Positions 1 through 9,264 of a stretch of DNA of 64,000 bases are shown one piece after another. The stretch's first letter is position 1; each line of letters begins with the position of its first letter. The position numbers and the translations under genes are program-made. Origin of the DNA: Astragalus membranaceus. Its lineage: Eukaryota; Streptophyta; Magnoliopsida; Fabales; Fabaceae. Under the pieces are notes generated by a model, which was given only the letters and a program-made list of their open reading frames with translations, searched no databases and had not been told where the DNA came from. The DNA lies in contig CM076851.1 of assembly GCA_039519185.1 (NCBI GenBank), forward strand, positions 95,911,531-95,975,530, written 5' to 3'.

Positions 1-1015
1 TCAGAGAAAGATATTTGGCAACCAAGATCCTACGAGCCGGCTACTATTGGCCTAAAGTGAACATGGATAGTACCGATTATGTGCGGCGCTGTGACAAATG
101 CCAACGATTCCCCAACATACCACAGGCTCCACCCTTAGACCTCCAATCCATTTTATGTCCATAGTCATTCCATATGTGGGGTGCAGACATCTTGGGACCA
201 TTCCACCCCGCTCCCAGTCGGGTTAAATTCCTCATCGTTGCCATAGATTACTTCACTAATTTGGTCGAGGTCGAACTAGTTGTGATCATCTCCGTCGAAA
301 GAGTTCCACGCTTTTATTGGAAAAAGATCATTTGTCGTTTCGGCCTACCATCTACCATCATCACCAACAATGGCACACAATTCACCAGCAACTCAGTGGT
401 GGATCTATGTTTCGAGTGTGGAATAACACAAGTATTCACTTTGGTCGAGCACCCTCAAACTAATGGACTCGCTGAGGCCACCAAAAAAGTCATCCTCAAC
501 TGATTGAAGAAGAAAATAGATGACGCCAAGGGCATCAGGGCTGAAGAACTCCCCTTGATATTATGGTCATATCAGACGACCCCACACTCCACAGCTCAAG
601 AAACGCCTTTCCAGCTGGATTTCAGCACAGACGCCATGATCCCTATAGAAATCTTTGAACCAAGCCCACGAAGAATTTTATCCGACGAGGAAAACAACGA
701 CCTCAATTTGCGGACAAACCTTGACCTGCTAAACGAATGTCGAGCATTGGCTAAAATAAAATAAGCGACGTTCAAAGGAAGGGCCACCCAAAAGTACAAC
801 ACAAAGGTTGTCCCCAGAAAATTCAAAGCAGGCGACCTTGTAATTCGTAAAACAACAAGAGTAAGATAAGTCGGAAAATTATCCCCCAACAAGGAGGGAC
901 CATTTCCTGTTCGAAAAGTTGTTGGAAAAGGAGCACTCAAGTTAGAGTACCTGGACGACCAAGATGTGTCTCTCGATCGTTAAACGCAACAAACCTGCGC
1001 CACTACTTCATCTAA
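1..1015 (+). pseudogene. Ty3/gypsy (Tat-like) integrase, 3' end of pol, broken
   Basis: This is the end of a Ty3/gypsy polyprotein. The reading opens with the second half of the integrase zinc-binding domain (CDKCQRF, the CxxC pair). The core follows with WGADILGPF (first catalytic Asp), NNGTQF and HPQTNGLAEA (catalytic Glu). In this family the second catalytic Asp sits in a DNGTQF motif, and here it has become Asn. There is a TAG near 163 where the family has Trp, a TGA at 501-503, and another break near 762. The C-terminal tail ends at NLRHYF before a TAA at 1013-1015. The WG-DILGPF style of the core is typical of the plant Tat lineage. The upstream gag, protease and reverse transcriptase lie outside the window. 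The copy cannot encode a working integrase. Confidence 0.85.
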
Positions 1016-2400
1016 GAACAATGTAAATATCTTTCAATGACGAATGAAATTTCAGGGAATCTACTTCATACAGGCGGATCTCAATAGCAAGTGGCAACAG
1101 TCCCAGGGGCCTAACCCAGGTAATTCTTCTCCACTGTTGACGGACAACTAAATGAGTACCAAACAACACCTCTCTGCTGATGAGTAGAACCAACGAGAAA
1201 ACAACAAAGACACACTCAAGCCTGGGCAACGATTCGGTTTTCCTTTTTCGTTCTTGGGCGATATGTGGGTTTCCCCTGATCTAATTCAGGAGGGGGTCAA
1301 GGTGAAGAGCCTTGCCCATCCCCGAGCAACGACTCGGTTTTTCCTCTTCGTCCTAGGGCGGTACGTTGGGTTTTCCTTGATCTAATTTAGAAGGGGGTCA
1401 AGGTGAAGAGCCTTGGCTGACTACCGAGCAATTAACTGAGTCTTTCCTCTCCGTCCTAGGGCAATACGCTAGGTTACCCCTGATCCAATTCAGGAAAGGA
1501 TCAAGTCAAATAACTCGGCACACCCCCTCAGTTCAACATGCACAATGGCGATAAGATCCGGAAAAAAGGAGAACGGGGGAACCATCAATCTCAAAATTAC
1601 ATTATAGCAATACATGTACAACGCCAAAGCCCAGATGGGCTGAAACAAACAAACAAAAGGCACAAATGCAAACAGAAGAATCTGAAGCACTCCTTATGGC
1701 TACCAAAGCCAAACAATCGAGAGAAGAACTAATAGTTTCACCATCATTTGGGGAAGATACGTGTCTCAAAGTGACAGCCAAGAAGACATCAGAAACATTC
1801 TCCTTAACAGCGATGAAGATGCAAGTTTGGAGACATGCCAGAAGATGATGAACATCGTCACAACACACATAGAAACAGTCGAGCCGCATTACAAATATTG
1901 GTCGACACAACCTGCCGTGGAATCACTCGGCAAAAGAGAAAATCGAGACGGTCGGGGGAATAGGCAAAGCCAAACCATAGTCCACATCTGCCCAGAAATA
2001 GCAACATAAAGATGCTGCTAAAAAGCTGGGAGAAAGGACAAATGCCCCCACAGACCGGTTCTCAAATTTGATGGTGCCTGCAGAGGAAGAAGACGACCAT
2101 TAGGTACTACGCACGACCCTAACCGAGGTCATGAGAGAAGGATAACATAACCGCAAGAGAACACCCCCATCGACCAGCGGCAAGCACTTCACTGCAATCA
2201 AAGGAGCACCAAGGAAAGAACGAGTACAACATGAAAGAGTGAGGATAGCCCTATTTATACACAAGTCAATGGAGGAACAGTCAAAAAACAAATTTAATCC
2301 AACAATAAATGCGCTTAGGGAAACAAAACACACCAATATTTTGACGAAGACCAGAAGGCTGGTGCAATCCTCATATATAAAGATGACGGTTGGTCAAGCG
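1016..2400 (+). other. 3' non-coding region of the Tat-like element
   Basis: I recognise no protein here. Several short open frames exist on both strands, but none continues the polyprotein or shows a known motif. The stretch lies between the end of pol and the presumed LTR, where plant Tat elements usually carry a long untranslated region with tandem repeats. One such array is present at 1226-1505. Confidence 0.5.
1226..1505 (+). repeat. Tandem repeat, about 101-bp unit, 2.8 copies
   Basis: Units start at about 1226, 1326 and 1428. Each begins GCAACGAYTCGG and contains CTGATCTAATTCAGGAGGGG followed by TCAAGGTGAAGAGCC. The third copy is partial and more diverged. Arrays of this kind between pol and the 3' LTR are a known feature of Tat-lineage Ty3/gypsy elements, which supports the assignment of the preceding integrase. 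Confidence 0.8.
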
Positions 2401-3390
2401 ACAATAAATGACCAAGAATTGGGATCCTCCAACGCGCCTGGCCACCCTGAAGGGCTTTGAGCACCTTCGTCCTGAAGGGCTCAGAGCTCGAAGGGCTGTG
2501 ACTGGGTGTTCGGAAAATGCCGACTTGGGCTCTAAAAGACCGAGAAGGGCTTCAAAAAACCGATAAAGGCTTCAGAAGACCGAGAAGGGCTCCAAACCCC
2601 CTTGAGGAACACTCTTCCTAAGCACGGGAGGGGAAGACGAGTAGTACAATCGCAGCCAGAGGAGGTTCGAATAGTACTGAAGCAGGCTCTGTACCGCATG
2701 CTCTGCTATACAGACCATGCACAAACCAGAATGCGTCCACGTAGAAAACAAACGAAGAGGATGGGGTAGTTGGGTATTGGCTCGTACTGAAGTAGTTGCC
2801 GCACGACTACCTCGGTGGCAGGCGCAGAGCAGACACATGAGGGGTATTCCCTGTGGTATATTACACCCTCGGACTCCCATTGTATTATAAATAGCTCACA
2901 CTATTGTTGTATCAGGGACTTTGGTTCACGTATTTTGCGAGGTCTCCCTTAGGAATGTTATATCCTTAAGGGCAGTGGCGGAGCTTGCCCAAAATATTGG
3001 GGGGTGCCGCAACTACTAACTAAAAAAAAACCATCACATTTTACCATACCCTTCATTATTTAATAATATATCTTTCATAACTCTACTAATTTATCTTTCC
3101 AAATGTTATTAATGAAAGTTAATTTGGTAAACTAACTCACAATTTCTCTACTAAAAAAGAAATTTTATTTTTTCTGGGGGTACCATGGTATTCTTCCGCT
3201 CCCACCATGCTTCGCTACCGATGTCGTTTTAGGGTAGAAGTATAGTAAAAAAAATTCTTTTTTTTCTGGGGGGTACCACGGCTCCCTCCCGCCCTATGAA
3301 GCTCCGCCACTGCTTAAGGGTTGCACCACCCCCGTTTTATATATACGAGAACAGGAACCATAACCACCATGTTAGAATTTGAGTTCGGGA
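2400..3390 (+). mobile_element. Probable 3' LTR of the Tat-like element, split by a MITE
   Basis: The region has a TATA-like TATAAATA at about 2884-2891, as expected for an LTR promoter. Upstream there are short repeats of GACCGAGAAGGGCT type (2534-2598). The sequence is interrupted at 2973-3312 by a hAT MITE and resumes at 3321. I could not fix the TG...CA ends because no second LTR copy is in view, so both outer coordinates are approximate. Confidence 0.4.
2973..3312. mobile_element. hAT-type MITE, 340 bp
   Basis: The ends are inverted: CAGTGGCGGAGC at 2973 and GCTCCGCCACTG ending at 3312. The element is flanked by a perfect 8-bp duplication CTTAAGGG at 2965-2972 and 3313-3320. An 8-bp duplication and CAG...CTG-type ends fit the hAT superfamily. 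There is no coding capacity, so it must have been mobilised by a transposase from elsewhere. It lies inside the LTR of the Tat-like element and is therefore younger than it. Confidence 0.9.
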
Positions 3391-3608
3391 GAATGCAACC
3401 AAGACCAAAGAAGTGTCTGTAGCATTAAAAACGTCAACAATGTCCCTATATATTCGAACCCATCATCAAATCCATTCGGACTTAAAGCCCCATCTCATTC
3501 TTACTAAAGACATCAGATTTAACTTCCTCCATTGACGGAGCCTAGTGAGCATGAAATTGACATCTTCAAAAATCAAAGGAAAGATCAGTTCTTCAATTAA
3601 TTAATTAA

Positions 3609-3847
3609 GAGCAATGCTATTTAGCCAAATATTTTTAGACAAAAATAGACAAAAGTCAAATTACAACATCAATTAACCAAGTTTTTTAAGCAACTAACCA
3701 ACCTACTTTTTCACAGTTTTCTAGGCCATTGACTAAAAACTGTGAAAAAGTAGGTTGGTTAGTGGCTTAAAAAACTTGGTTAATTGATGTTGTAAGATGG
3801 TTTTTGTCTATTTTTGTCTCAAAAAATTTGGCTGAATAGCATTTCTC
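3609..3847. mobile_element. Foldback MITE, Mutator-like, 239 bp
   Basis: The left end reads GAGCAATGCTATTTAGCC and the right end, reverse complemented, GAGAAATGCTATTCAGCC. The inverted arms extend over nearly the whole element: the block CACAGTTTT...TGAC...AAAACTGTG forms the centre. It is flanked by ATTAATTAA at 3600-3608 and 3848-3856, a 9-bp direct repeat as made by Mutator-like transposases. The duplication is low-complexity, so the superfamily call is less sure than the fold. A transcript would form a long hairpin. Confidence 0.8.
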
Positions 3848-3911
3848 ATTAATTAACTCATTGACAGTACAATTATTACTCGAAGTAAATAAGGACTTAT
3901 AATAATTTAGA

Positions 3912-4100
3912 ACATGTTCCTCAATATCATCTTGTGAAAGTACTCCATTGAAACTCCAATCTCGTTGTCAAACCAATCTAGTGCTCTAACATCTCTAACT
4001 ACTTTCTCCACGTTTTCAATGCACCATGCTTGAGGGGGCAACCCAAAAATTTCCAGCCATATACACAAATCTCTTTAAATTCTTCTTGTTCGCTCCATTT
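3912..4100 (-). pseudogene. LINE ORF1-like (DUF4283-type) fragment
   Basis: On the minus strand the translation contains WLEIFGLPPQAWCIENVEKV, resembling the RNA-binding-like domain found in ORF1 of plant L1-type LINEs. A frameshift separates it from the preceding WSEQEEFKEI. The frame runs on to NMF and a stop near 3912. More LINE-like sequence may extend left to about 3370 beyond the MITE at 3609-3847, but I could not follow a frame there. It is a short decayed remnant. Confidence 0.45.
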
Positions 4101-4344
4101 TACATTTGAAGACATTTTGATGCGAACCTCAAGAGCATCAAGAGAACCTATTCTATTCAAATTAGAATGAACTTTATTTTATTTTAAGATGTAATAATTA
4201 TATTTTAACTTGGACTATGTTTTAGTTTATGTTGTCATTAGAGTAGGTTTGTGTTTCTGTTTGTCTTTATGCACTTTTGGCCTAGGCACCATAGTGTGGA
4301 TGGTGAGTAGCTTACACTAGTGCAAAATTGACTTTAGAAAGCAC

Positions 4345-4565
4345 AATTTAGCATCGGTTGTTTGAACAGTCGATGCTAAATATAGGCGCGGTGGCAATTT
4401 TACAATTAAACGCAAGTTTTTAGTTTTCGCGCCTACATTTAGCATCGGTTGTTTAAACAACCGATGCCAAATATGTTTGAGACACACATTTAGCATTGAG
4501 TGTTTAAACAACCGGTGCTAAATGAACACATTTAGCACCGGTTGTTTAAACACCCGATGCTAAAT
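4345..4565. repeat. Left subterminal repeats of the CACTA element
   Basis: At least five copies of TTTAGCATCGGTTG or its reverse complement CAACCGATGCTAAA occur in about 220 bp, several as back-to-back palindromes (for example around 4441-4470 and 4530-4565). In CACTA elements subterminal motif clusters are the transposase binding sites. Binding here is inferred. Confidence 0.85.
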
Positions 4566-4589
4566 GTCCCTTTTTATTTTTTTCCCAAT

Positions 4590-5310
4590 TTTTCCATCGC
4601 ATATCTCGCGTTCGTTCTCAACTCTCTCACTCTCTGTAACGATCTCTTCACTCTCTGAACTCTCTCCCACTCTCTGAACTCTCTCACTCTCTGAACTCTC
4701 TCCCTCTCTGAAGATCCCTCGCATATTCGTCACCATTCGTTGAAGCTCCTATCCCTCTTCCTCTCGCACTCACAAATACCGAAACCCTAGCCTCACAAAT
4801 CGAAAACACAAACTCTCTCGTTCATCGTTCTCAACTCTCTCGTTCTCGGCCCTCTTCCTCGCGAAACCCAGAAATGAAATCAAAAACTTTGAAGAGAAAG
4901 AAAGGAGAAGAACGCTGAAGATCAACATCGTCACTGTTTGGATCTATTGGATTGCCATTTTCCCTTTGTTTGATTTCCCCGTGTGTTTGGAATGGTTAGG
5001 GTTTTGGATCTGTTGGAAGCTTGCTCGTCGATTCTTTTGCGCAAGATCGTTTGACGATTATGTTGAGGTTATTCTTCATCTACATTTTGTTTTCTCATTT
5101 TTGCATCAAATGTTATGGGAATAGATATATTATGCATTCAGAGCTTCTTTTTTTACTTTTTGAATTTGGAAAAGGAATCAATGATGGGTACTTCTGATGC
5201 TTGGATCTGGATTTTTTGGTTTGGAATTTAGTCTGTTTTTATCGTATTTATGTAAAGGATAAAGAAAAAGATGGGGAATATTCTATTTTTAACTTTCTTC
5301 TTTTTTATTT
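4590..5310 (+). other. CT-rich leader-like sequence inside the CACTA element
   Basis: From 4610 to 4870 the sequence is dominated by CTCTCTCACTCTCTGAACT-type repeats, resembling a plant 5' UTR or promoter leader. It precedes the first captured exon by about 450 bp. It could be the captured promoter and leader of the NTMC2T6-like donor, but I cannot show that from sequence alone. No protein of note is encoded. Confidence 0.3.
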
Positions 5311-5313
5311 GGA

Positions 5314-6262
5314 AAGGTTCATGAACGTTATGTTGAGAGGCTTCGGAGGAAGTTGCAGTTTGAGGAGAGGAAACAAGCTAATCAAAAAAGGGTAATTCTG
5401 CTGGCTATTTGATTTTAGGATAAAACTTATATCAAGTTCCTTATGTTAAGTATGTTAAGTTTAGTGAATTAAACTGGTTTAATGTATGAAAAGCAGGATA
5501 AATAGACCTTAATATAAGTTTTGTCTTTGATTTTACGGATGATTAAGTTCTGTGGTGAATGAAGAAAAAGAAACTAATAGATTCTTCTTCAAAGTTAAAC
5601 CATTCCTTTAACTGTTGAAATAGATAGATTATGTTATGATGATGATTTACTAATGTGTTTTGCATGATGGCTTTTCTTGTAATTTAGGTGCTTTCTGATT
5701 CTGAAACAGTCTGGTGGTTGAACCATGCAGTTGAAAACATATGGCCAATATGTATGGAACAGATTGCTTCTTAGAAGATTTTACTTCCTAGCATACGTTG
5801 GTTCCTAGAGAAGTATAAACCTTGGACTGCTGTATGAGTCATACCCTTCAGTTTTTTAAAGCAGCATATCAGGACAGTGTCTTGTTCAATTTCTGCAACT
5901 GAAAGTTGTTGTGATTTGATTTAGATATTAGGGTGTGATCAATGCAGGTTCTGGAGTTAGGAATGAATTTTCTCACAGCTGATGATATGAGTGCAATACT
6001 TGCTGTGAAACAAAGAAAAGATTGGGAAGTAATGCATTTAAGGATGGATAAAGGGGTCTGAGTTTTGGAGGAAAACTCAAGAATAAGATATTACTCATGC
6101 AGTTTGATTCTTACAAGTTATTATTTGTGTTAAAAAAGAACTGCAGATAGTAGTCCTACAGTTGGGAAGTTAGGAGAGAAAAGGGAATGATATAAAATTT
6201 GAATTATTTATTTATGTCCATCCTTCTGGTAGGTCTTGGTAGGGGTGAAGTTTCTCAAAACA
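5314..6262 (+). pseudogene. Captured fragment of an NTMC2T6-like (SMP and C2 domain) gene
   Basis: Four exon-like blocks separated by GT...AG introns read in order like the N-terminal half of plant NTMC2 type 6 proteins. These are membrane-tethered SMP/C2 lipid-transfer proteins of the extended-synaptotagmin type. Block A 5314-5391 has RRKLQFEERKQANQKR before a GT donor. Block B 5688-5831 has VLSDSETV-WLNHAVENIWP and FLEKYKPWTA. Block C from 5948 has LELGMNFLTADDMSAILAVK. Block D from 6233 has VLVGVKFL. Block B has an in-frame TAG at about 5773 where the family has Gln. Block C breaks down after about 28 codons and block D stops after 12. Retained introns show capture at DNA level rather than through mRNA. 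The family match is from memory and no alignment was run. Confidence 0.8.
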
Positions 6263-6369
6263 TTTTTCTGATAGTGTTGTAAATTAATTATTAGATTGGC
6301 AAACCATTTTTCTCCCCTTTCCATTTGTATGAGACTAGTAATATGAATAATGAAATGATGTGTAGGGGG

Positions 6370-7250
6370 TGGAGTTCCCATTCAATCAGTACTCATGGCT
6401 TACAACACACATCTCATTTGCAACAAAAGGAGTACTCAATTACAGTGCAGGTTCTCAAGTTTCTGCATTCACAAACCAGGAAGATTCCATTGCAGGTTAG
6501 GGTTCTTTACATTGCTTGAAATTGGCTGTCGTGGTTTTCTTAGATCTATTCTCGTCATTATGGGTATCAAGCATGCTGAGCCAGGACACACTTAGCACAT
6601 GGTTGATCCTTTGCTTTCAAATTTTTAAAGTCCTACTCAGCTGAGATAATTTTTTTGTTGATTCTTTGTTACTTATACTTTTTGCTATTGATTTTGAATC
6701 CTAAATTGGTGCTGACGTTCTTGGGAAAGTTGATGGAGCCTTTGATTCAGGTTTGCTAATGACTGCATCTGTGAATGGAAGAATTTTCAGAGGAGTTTTA
6801 TTTGCACCAGTAAGCTTTTCAACTTTGCTTGCATAATGTCACATTTTTGGTACTTATTGGAATCCAGAAAAAAACATCATTCCGGTAGGAGCAGATACTC
6901 CACACATGGGGAATAATAATATACAAGTCTTAGGAAAAAGGACTCGTGGAGTTGCATTAGAAGAGGGGCAACCTTATCTCATTGATTCAGGTTAGTTAAG
7001 AATGTTAAAAATCACTTTGACTTGCAAGAAATACTCAAGGATTTTTTACTTAAAATTGTAATTTTCTGCAAGAACTTCACAACAGAAGAGGAGGAGAATT
7101 ACTGCTTCTGCAAAGGTTTGGGATGTTGAATCAGAACAAGAAGAACATTCACTTTCACTATCTCAGCATTCATCTCCATGTCAATCTGATCAAGAACTGA
7201 CTCCAAGTCAAAAACTGAATACTTCTGTCATGGAGTTTTATTTGCACCAG
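6370..7250 (+). pseudogene. Second captured stretch, donor not identified
   Basis: Several exon-like pieces are visible but I do not recognise the donor. One at about 6709-6810 reads GKVDGAFDSGLLMT then NGRIFRGVLFAP. Its spacing recalls the short C-terminal motif of plant ARID-HMG proteins, but the match is weak. Others are at 6385-6500 (SWLTTHISFATKGVLNYS), 6868-6990 (NIIPVGADTPHMG) and 7084-7225 (RRRRITASAKVWDVESEQE). A block of about 55 bp (GGAGTTTTATTTGCACCAG and on) occurs at about 6796 and again at about 7231, so part of this stretch was duplicated inside the element. Confidence 0.4.
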
Positions 7251-7612
7251 TAAGCTTTTCAACTTTGCTTGCATAATGTCACATTTTTATTTAGTACAAG
7301 TTATGCAGCTAATTTATTTGTTTTTGTAACAAACAATTGTAAAACAGGGAGAAGCTAATTTATTTGTATTGACTATTGAGCTATCTGGAAATCATTGATT
7401 TTGGATTTGTACCTAGTCAAAACTATACTTTACACGGGTGGTTTAGTTTGTACCTAGTCGTGATAGGTTTCCTTATTCTCATAACTCTGTTTTATCATTT
7501 CTTATTATTCTGTTAACATCTAGTTAGGCTGGTAGACTGTGTTTTATCAATCCTTATTGTTCTGTTAATTATGGTGGCACTAATATCTTCCTATTCATTG
7601 TCAACTTTCTAG

Positions 7613-7900
7613 CAAGGAAGGACTAGTTGCCTTGGTGGAGTACAATTAAAAGAAAATATTTAAGGGGAAACTCAAGCAAATGAAGTCTGCGTTAACAACA
7701 CAGATAACAGAGGAGACTAATATATCTGAAGTCATTGAGACTGTAAAGTTGTGGGTTAGAGATGCTAAGTTGCCAGATGATGAGATTGTGCGGGTCTTGT
7801 GGGGTGTTTTAATAGATGTTGTTCAGTGGTCAGGGAAAAACCAGCAATAGAATGCAAATGTAGATAGTTTTTAAATGGCATTTTTTCTGAACCTTTTATT
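7613..7900 (+). pseudogene. Captured fragment of a BZW / eIF5-mimic (W2 domain) gene
   Basis: After a plausible acceptor (TTTCTAG at 7606-7612) the frame reads KEGLVALVEYN, a TAA, then KKIFKGKLKQMKSALTTQI, and later VIETVKLWVRDAKLPDDEI and VVQWSGKNQQ before a TAG at 7848. This matches the middle of plant basic-leucine-zipper and W2-domain proteins (eIF5 mimics), shortly before the W2 domain. Both stops replace codons that are normally Glu or Gln. Only about 80 codons are present. It lies in the same CACTA element and orientation as the NTMC2T6-like pieces, so at least two unrelated host genes were picked up. Confidence 0.8.
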
Positions 7901-8111
7901 AGGCTCTGGATATTGAGCTGTCCTGTTTTGTGCTTGAATTTATCTGTTACTGTATCTATTTTATTGTTATAATAAACTGCTTAGATGCAAAATGTGAGTT
8001 TGAATGAATGATTACTTGACTAATTTTATGAATTTCATGTTCAATTTTAGTTGTTTGATGTTAGTTTTGGAGTATAACTGAATACTACGATGTCAACGAG
8101 GTGGAAATCTA

Positions 8112-8180
8112 ATTCTTAGTTCACATCTTACCACACACTACTATATATAGTATAGTAGTGGTAAGATGTGAACTGAGAAC
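8112..8180. repeat. Short foldback inside the CACTA element
   Basis: TTAGTTCACATCTTACCAC at about 8116 is mirrored by GTGGTAAGATGTGAACTGA at about 8158, around an ACTACTATATATAGTATAGT centre. The arms are about 19 bp. It may be a tiny MITE or a hairpin belonging to the element; no target duplication was identified. Confidence 0.6.
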
Positions 8181-8202
8181 CATTTTTTTTTAAAAAATAG
8201 AC

Positions 8203-8480
8203 ATTTAGCATCGGGTGTTTGAAACAACCGATGCTAAATGTCATTTTCAGGACATTTAGCATCGGTTATTTAAACACCCAATGCTAAATGTCATATTTCA
8301 TACAGCAAAAACAGTGATGAAAATGACATTTAGCATCGATTATTTGAGCACCATGTGTTAAAAGTGACATTTAGCGTCGGTTATTTAACCGATGCTAAAT
8401 GTCCCACTTTTAGCATCAGCGGATTTAGCATCGTCGGATAACCGATGCTAAATGTCCAAAACAACCGATGCTAAATATCT
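8203..8480. repeat. Right subterminal repeats of the CACTA element
   Basis: About eight copies of the same ATTTAGCATCGG/CCGATGCTAAAT motif appear in both orientations, mirroring the left end. The densest pair is around 8369-8402. Several copies carry single changes, so the element is not recent. Confidence 0.85.
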
Positions 8481-8803
8481 TTTCTACGCTAGTGTTAGGC
8501 ACAATTCTAAGTATTTAAAAAAATTTGTATCTTCATTTTGAAATTTTGATGAAATAGAATTGTGAAGAAAAAAAAAATTCTTCTCTAGGGTTTTGTTTAG
8601 AACCAATTTTGGGTCTTATCAATGTGGTGATTCTACCTTTACCTTGTCATCCTTATAAATGTGGCAATTTACTCATCTTCTTGTCTTGTTCCATTTGTAT
8701 GTTTCTTTCCCTATCACTTTTAATATTTTGTGCTATTTTTAAATTCGAGAAATCACTTGATTAGATCCTTAATTCACATGAAATTAGCTAGATCATTATC
8801 ATG

Positions 8804-8816
8804 TGGTATTCAAAGC
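8804..8816 (+). other. Degenerate primer binding site (initiator Met tRNA)
   Basis: TGGTATTCAAAGC follows the LTR end by two bases and resembles TGGTATCAGAGC, the complement of the 3' end of initiator-Met tRNA. It fixes the orientation of the old element as plus. Confidence 0.55.
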
Positions 8817-8912
8817 TTTCACCAAGTGTTATTGTATTTCTTGAATTAAAATAAACTAAAAGAAGAACATAGACACACTTTCTCTTTTTTTTTCCCTTAA
8901 TTTTGTTTGAAA

Positions 8913-9045
8913 AAGTGCAAACAACACTCTCTTAGACACTCTCGCTCGTCTCAACACTCACTCTATGATTGGTTGAAACTTATGTGGGTTCCAACACTTT
9001 GGAAATGAGAGTGAGTATTGATAGCTACGAGAGTGATGCTAGTAC
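8913..9045. mobile_element. Possible small MITE
   Basis: The left side, ACACTCTCGCTCGTCTCAACACTCACTCT, is roughly mirrored by AGAGTGAGTATTGATAGCTACGAGAGTG to the right. The match is imperfect and I found no convincing target duplication. Confidence 0.3.
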
Positions 9046-9264
9046 TCCTCATTGTCTTTTTACATTCATGCATGGACAAAGCATCAAATTGCTATTATGT
9101 GATATATGATATGATGCCACATCATTCCAATTGTATTTCAATTTTGAGCACCTCATTTCAGTTCAGGAAAATTTTGAGAAATTACGACTTTTGTTCCAGA
9201 TGAAATTTCCAGTTTTAGGTTTTGGCTTAATTATCATTTGGGTTTCATTTGAGTGTTTAGTTGA

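Larger units (their letters stand above)
4315..8494 (+). mobile_element. CACTA (En/Spm) element carrying captured host gene pieces
   Basis: The left end is CACTAGTGCAAAATTG at 4315. The right end is CTTTTCTACGCTAGTG at 8494, giving matching CACTAG termini. Both sides carry TTA (4312-4314 and 8495-8497), the 3-bp target duplication of this superfamily. Both subterminal zones are packed with inverted and direct copies of a 15-bp motif (see separate entry). I see no transposase. The 3.5-kb interior instead holds intron-containing fragments similar to two known plant genes plus one unidentified gene. It is a non-autonomous, gene-capturing (Pack-type) element. Related copies of the flanking LTR lacking the insertion support the boundaries. 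Confidence 0.9.
4118..8801 (+). mobile_element. 5' LTR of an old LTR retrotransposon, split by a CACTA element
   Basis: The LTR begins TGATGCGAACCTCAAGAGC at 4118 and runs to 4314, is interrupted by the CACTA element, and resumes at 8498 to end at CATTATCA (8801). Without the insert it is about 500 bp. Related copies lie at 13641-13885 (+), 37880-38309 (-) and 39480-39957 (-), which is how the start was set. Immediately after it, TGGTATTCAAAGC resembles the initiator-Met tRNA primer site TGGTATCAGAGC. Confidence 0.65.

Noticed and set aside
1490..2336. Several 60-100 codon frames on both strands after the integrase
   Set aside because: They have no recognisable motif and fall in the non-coding 3' region of the Tat-like element.
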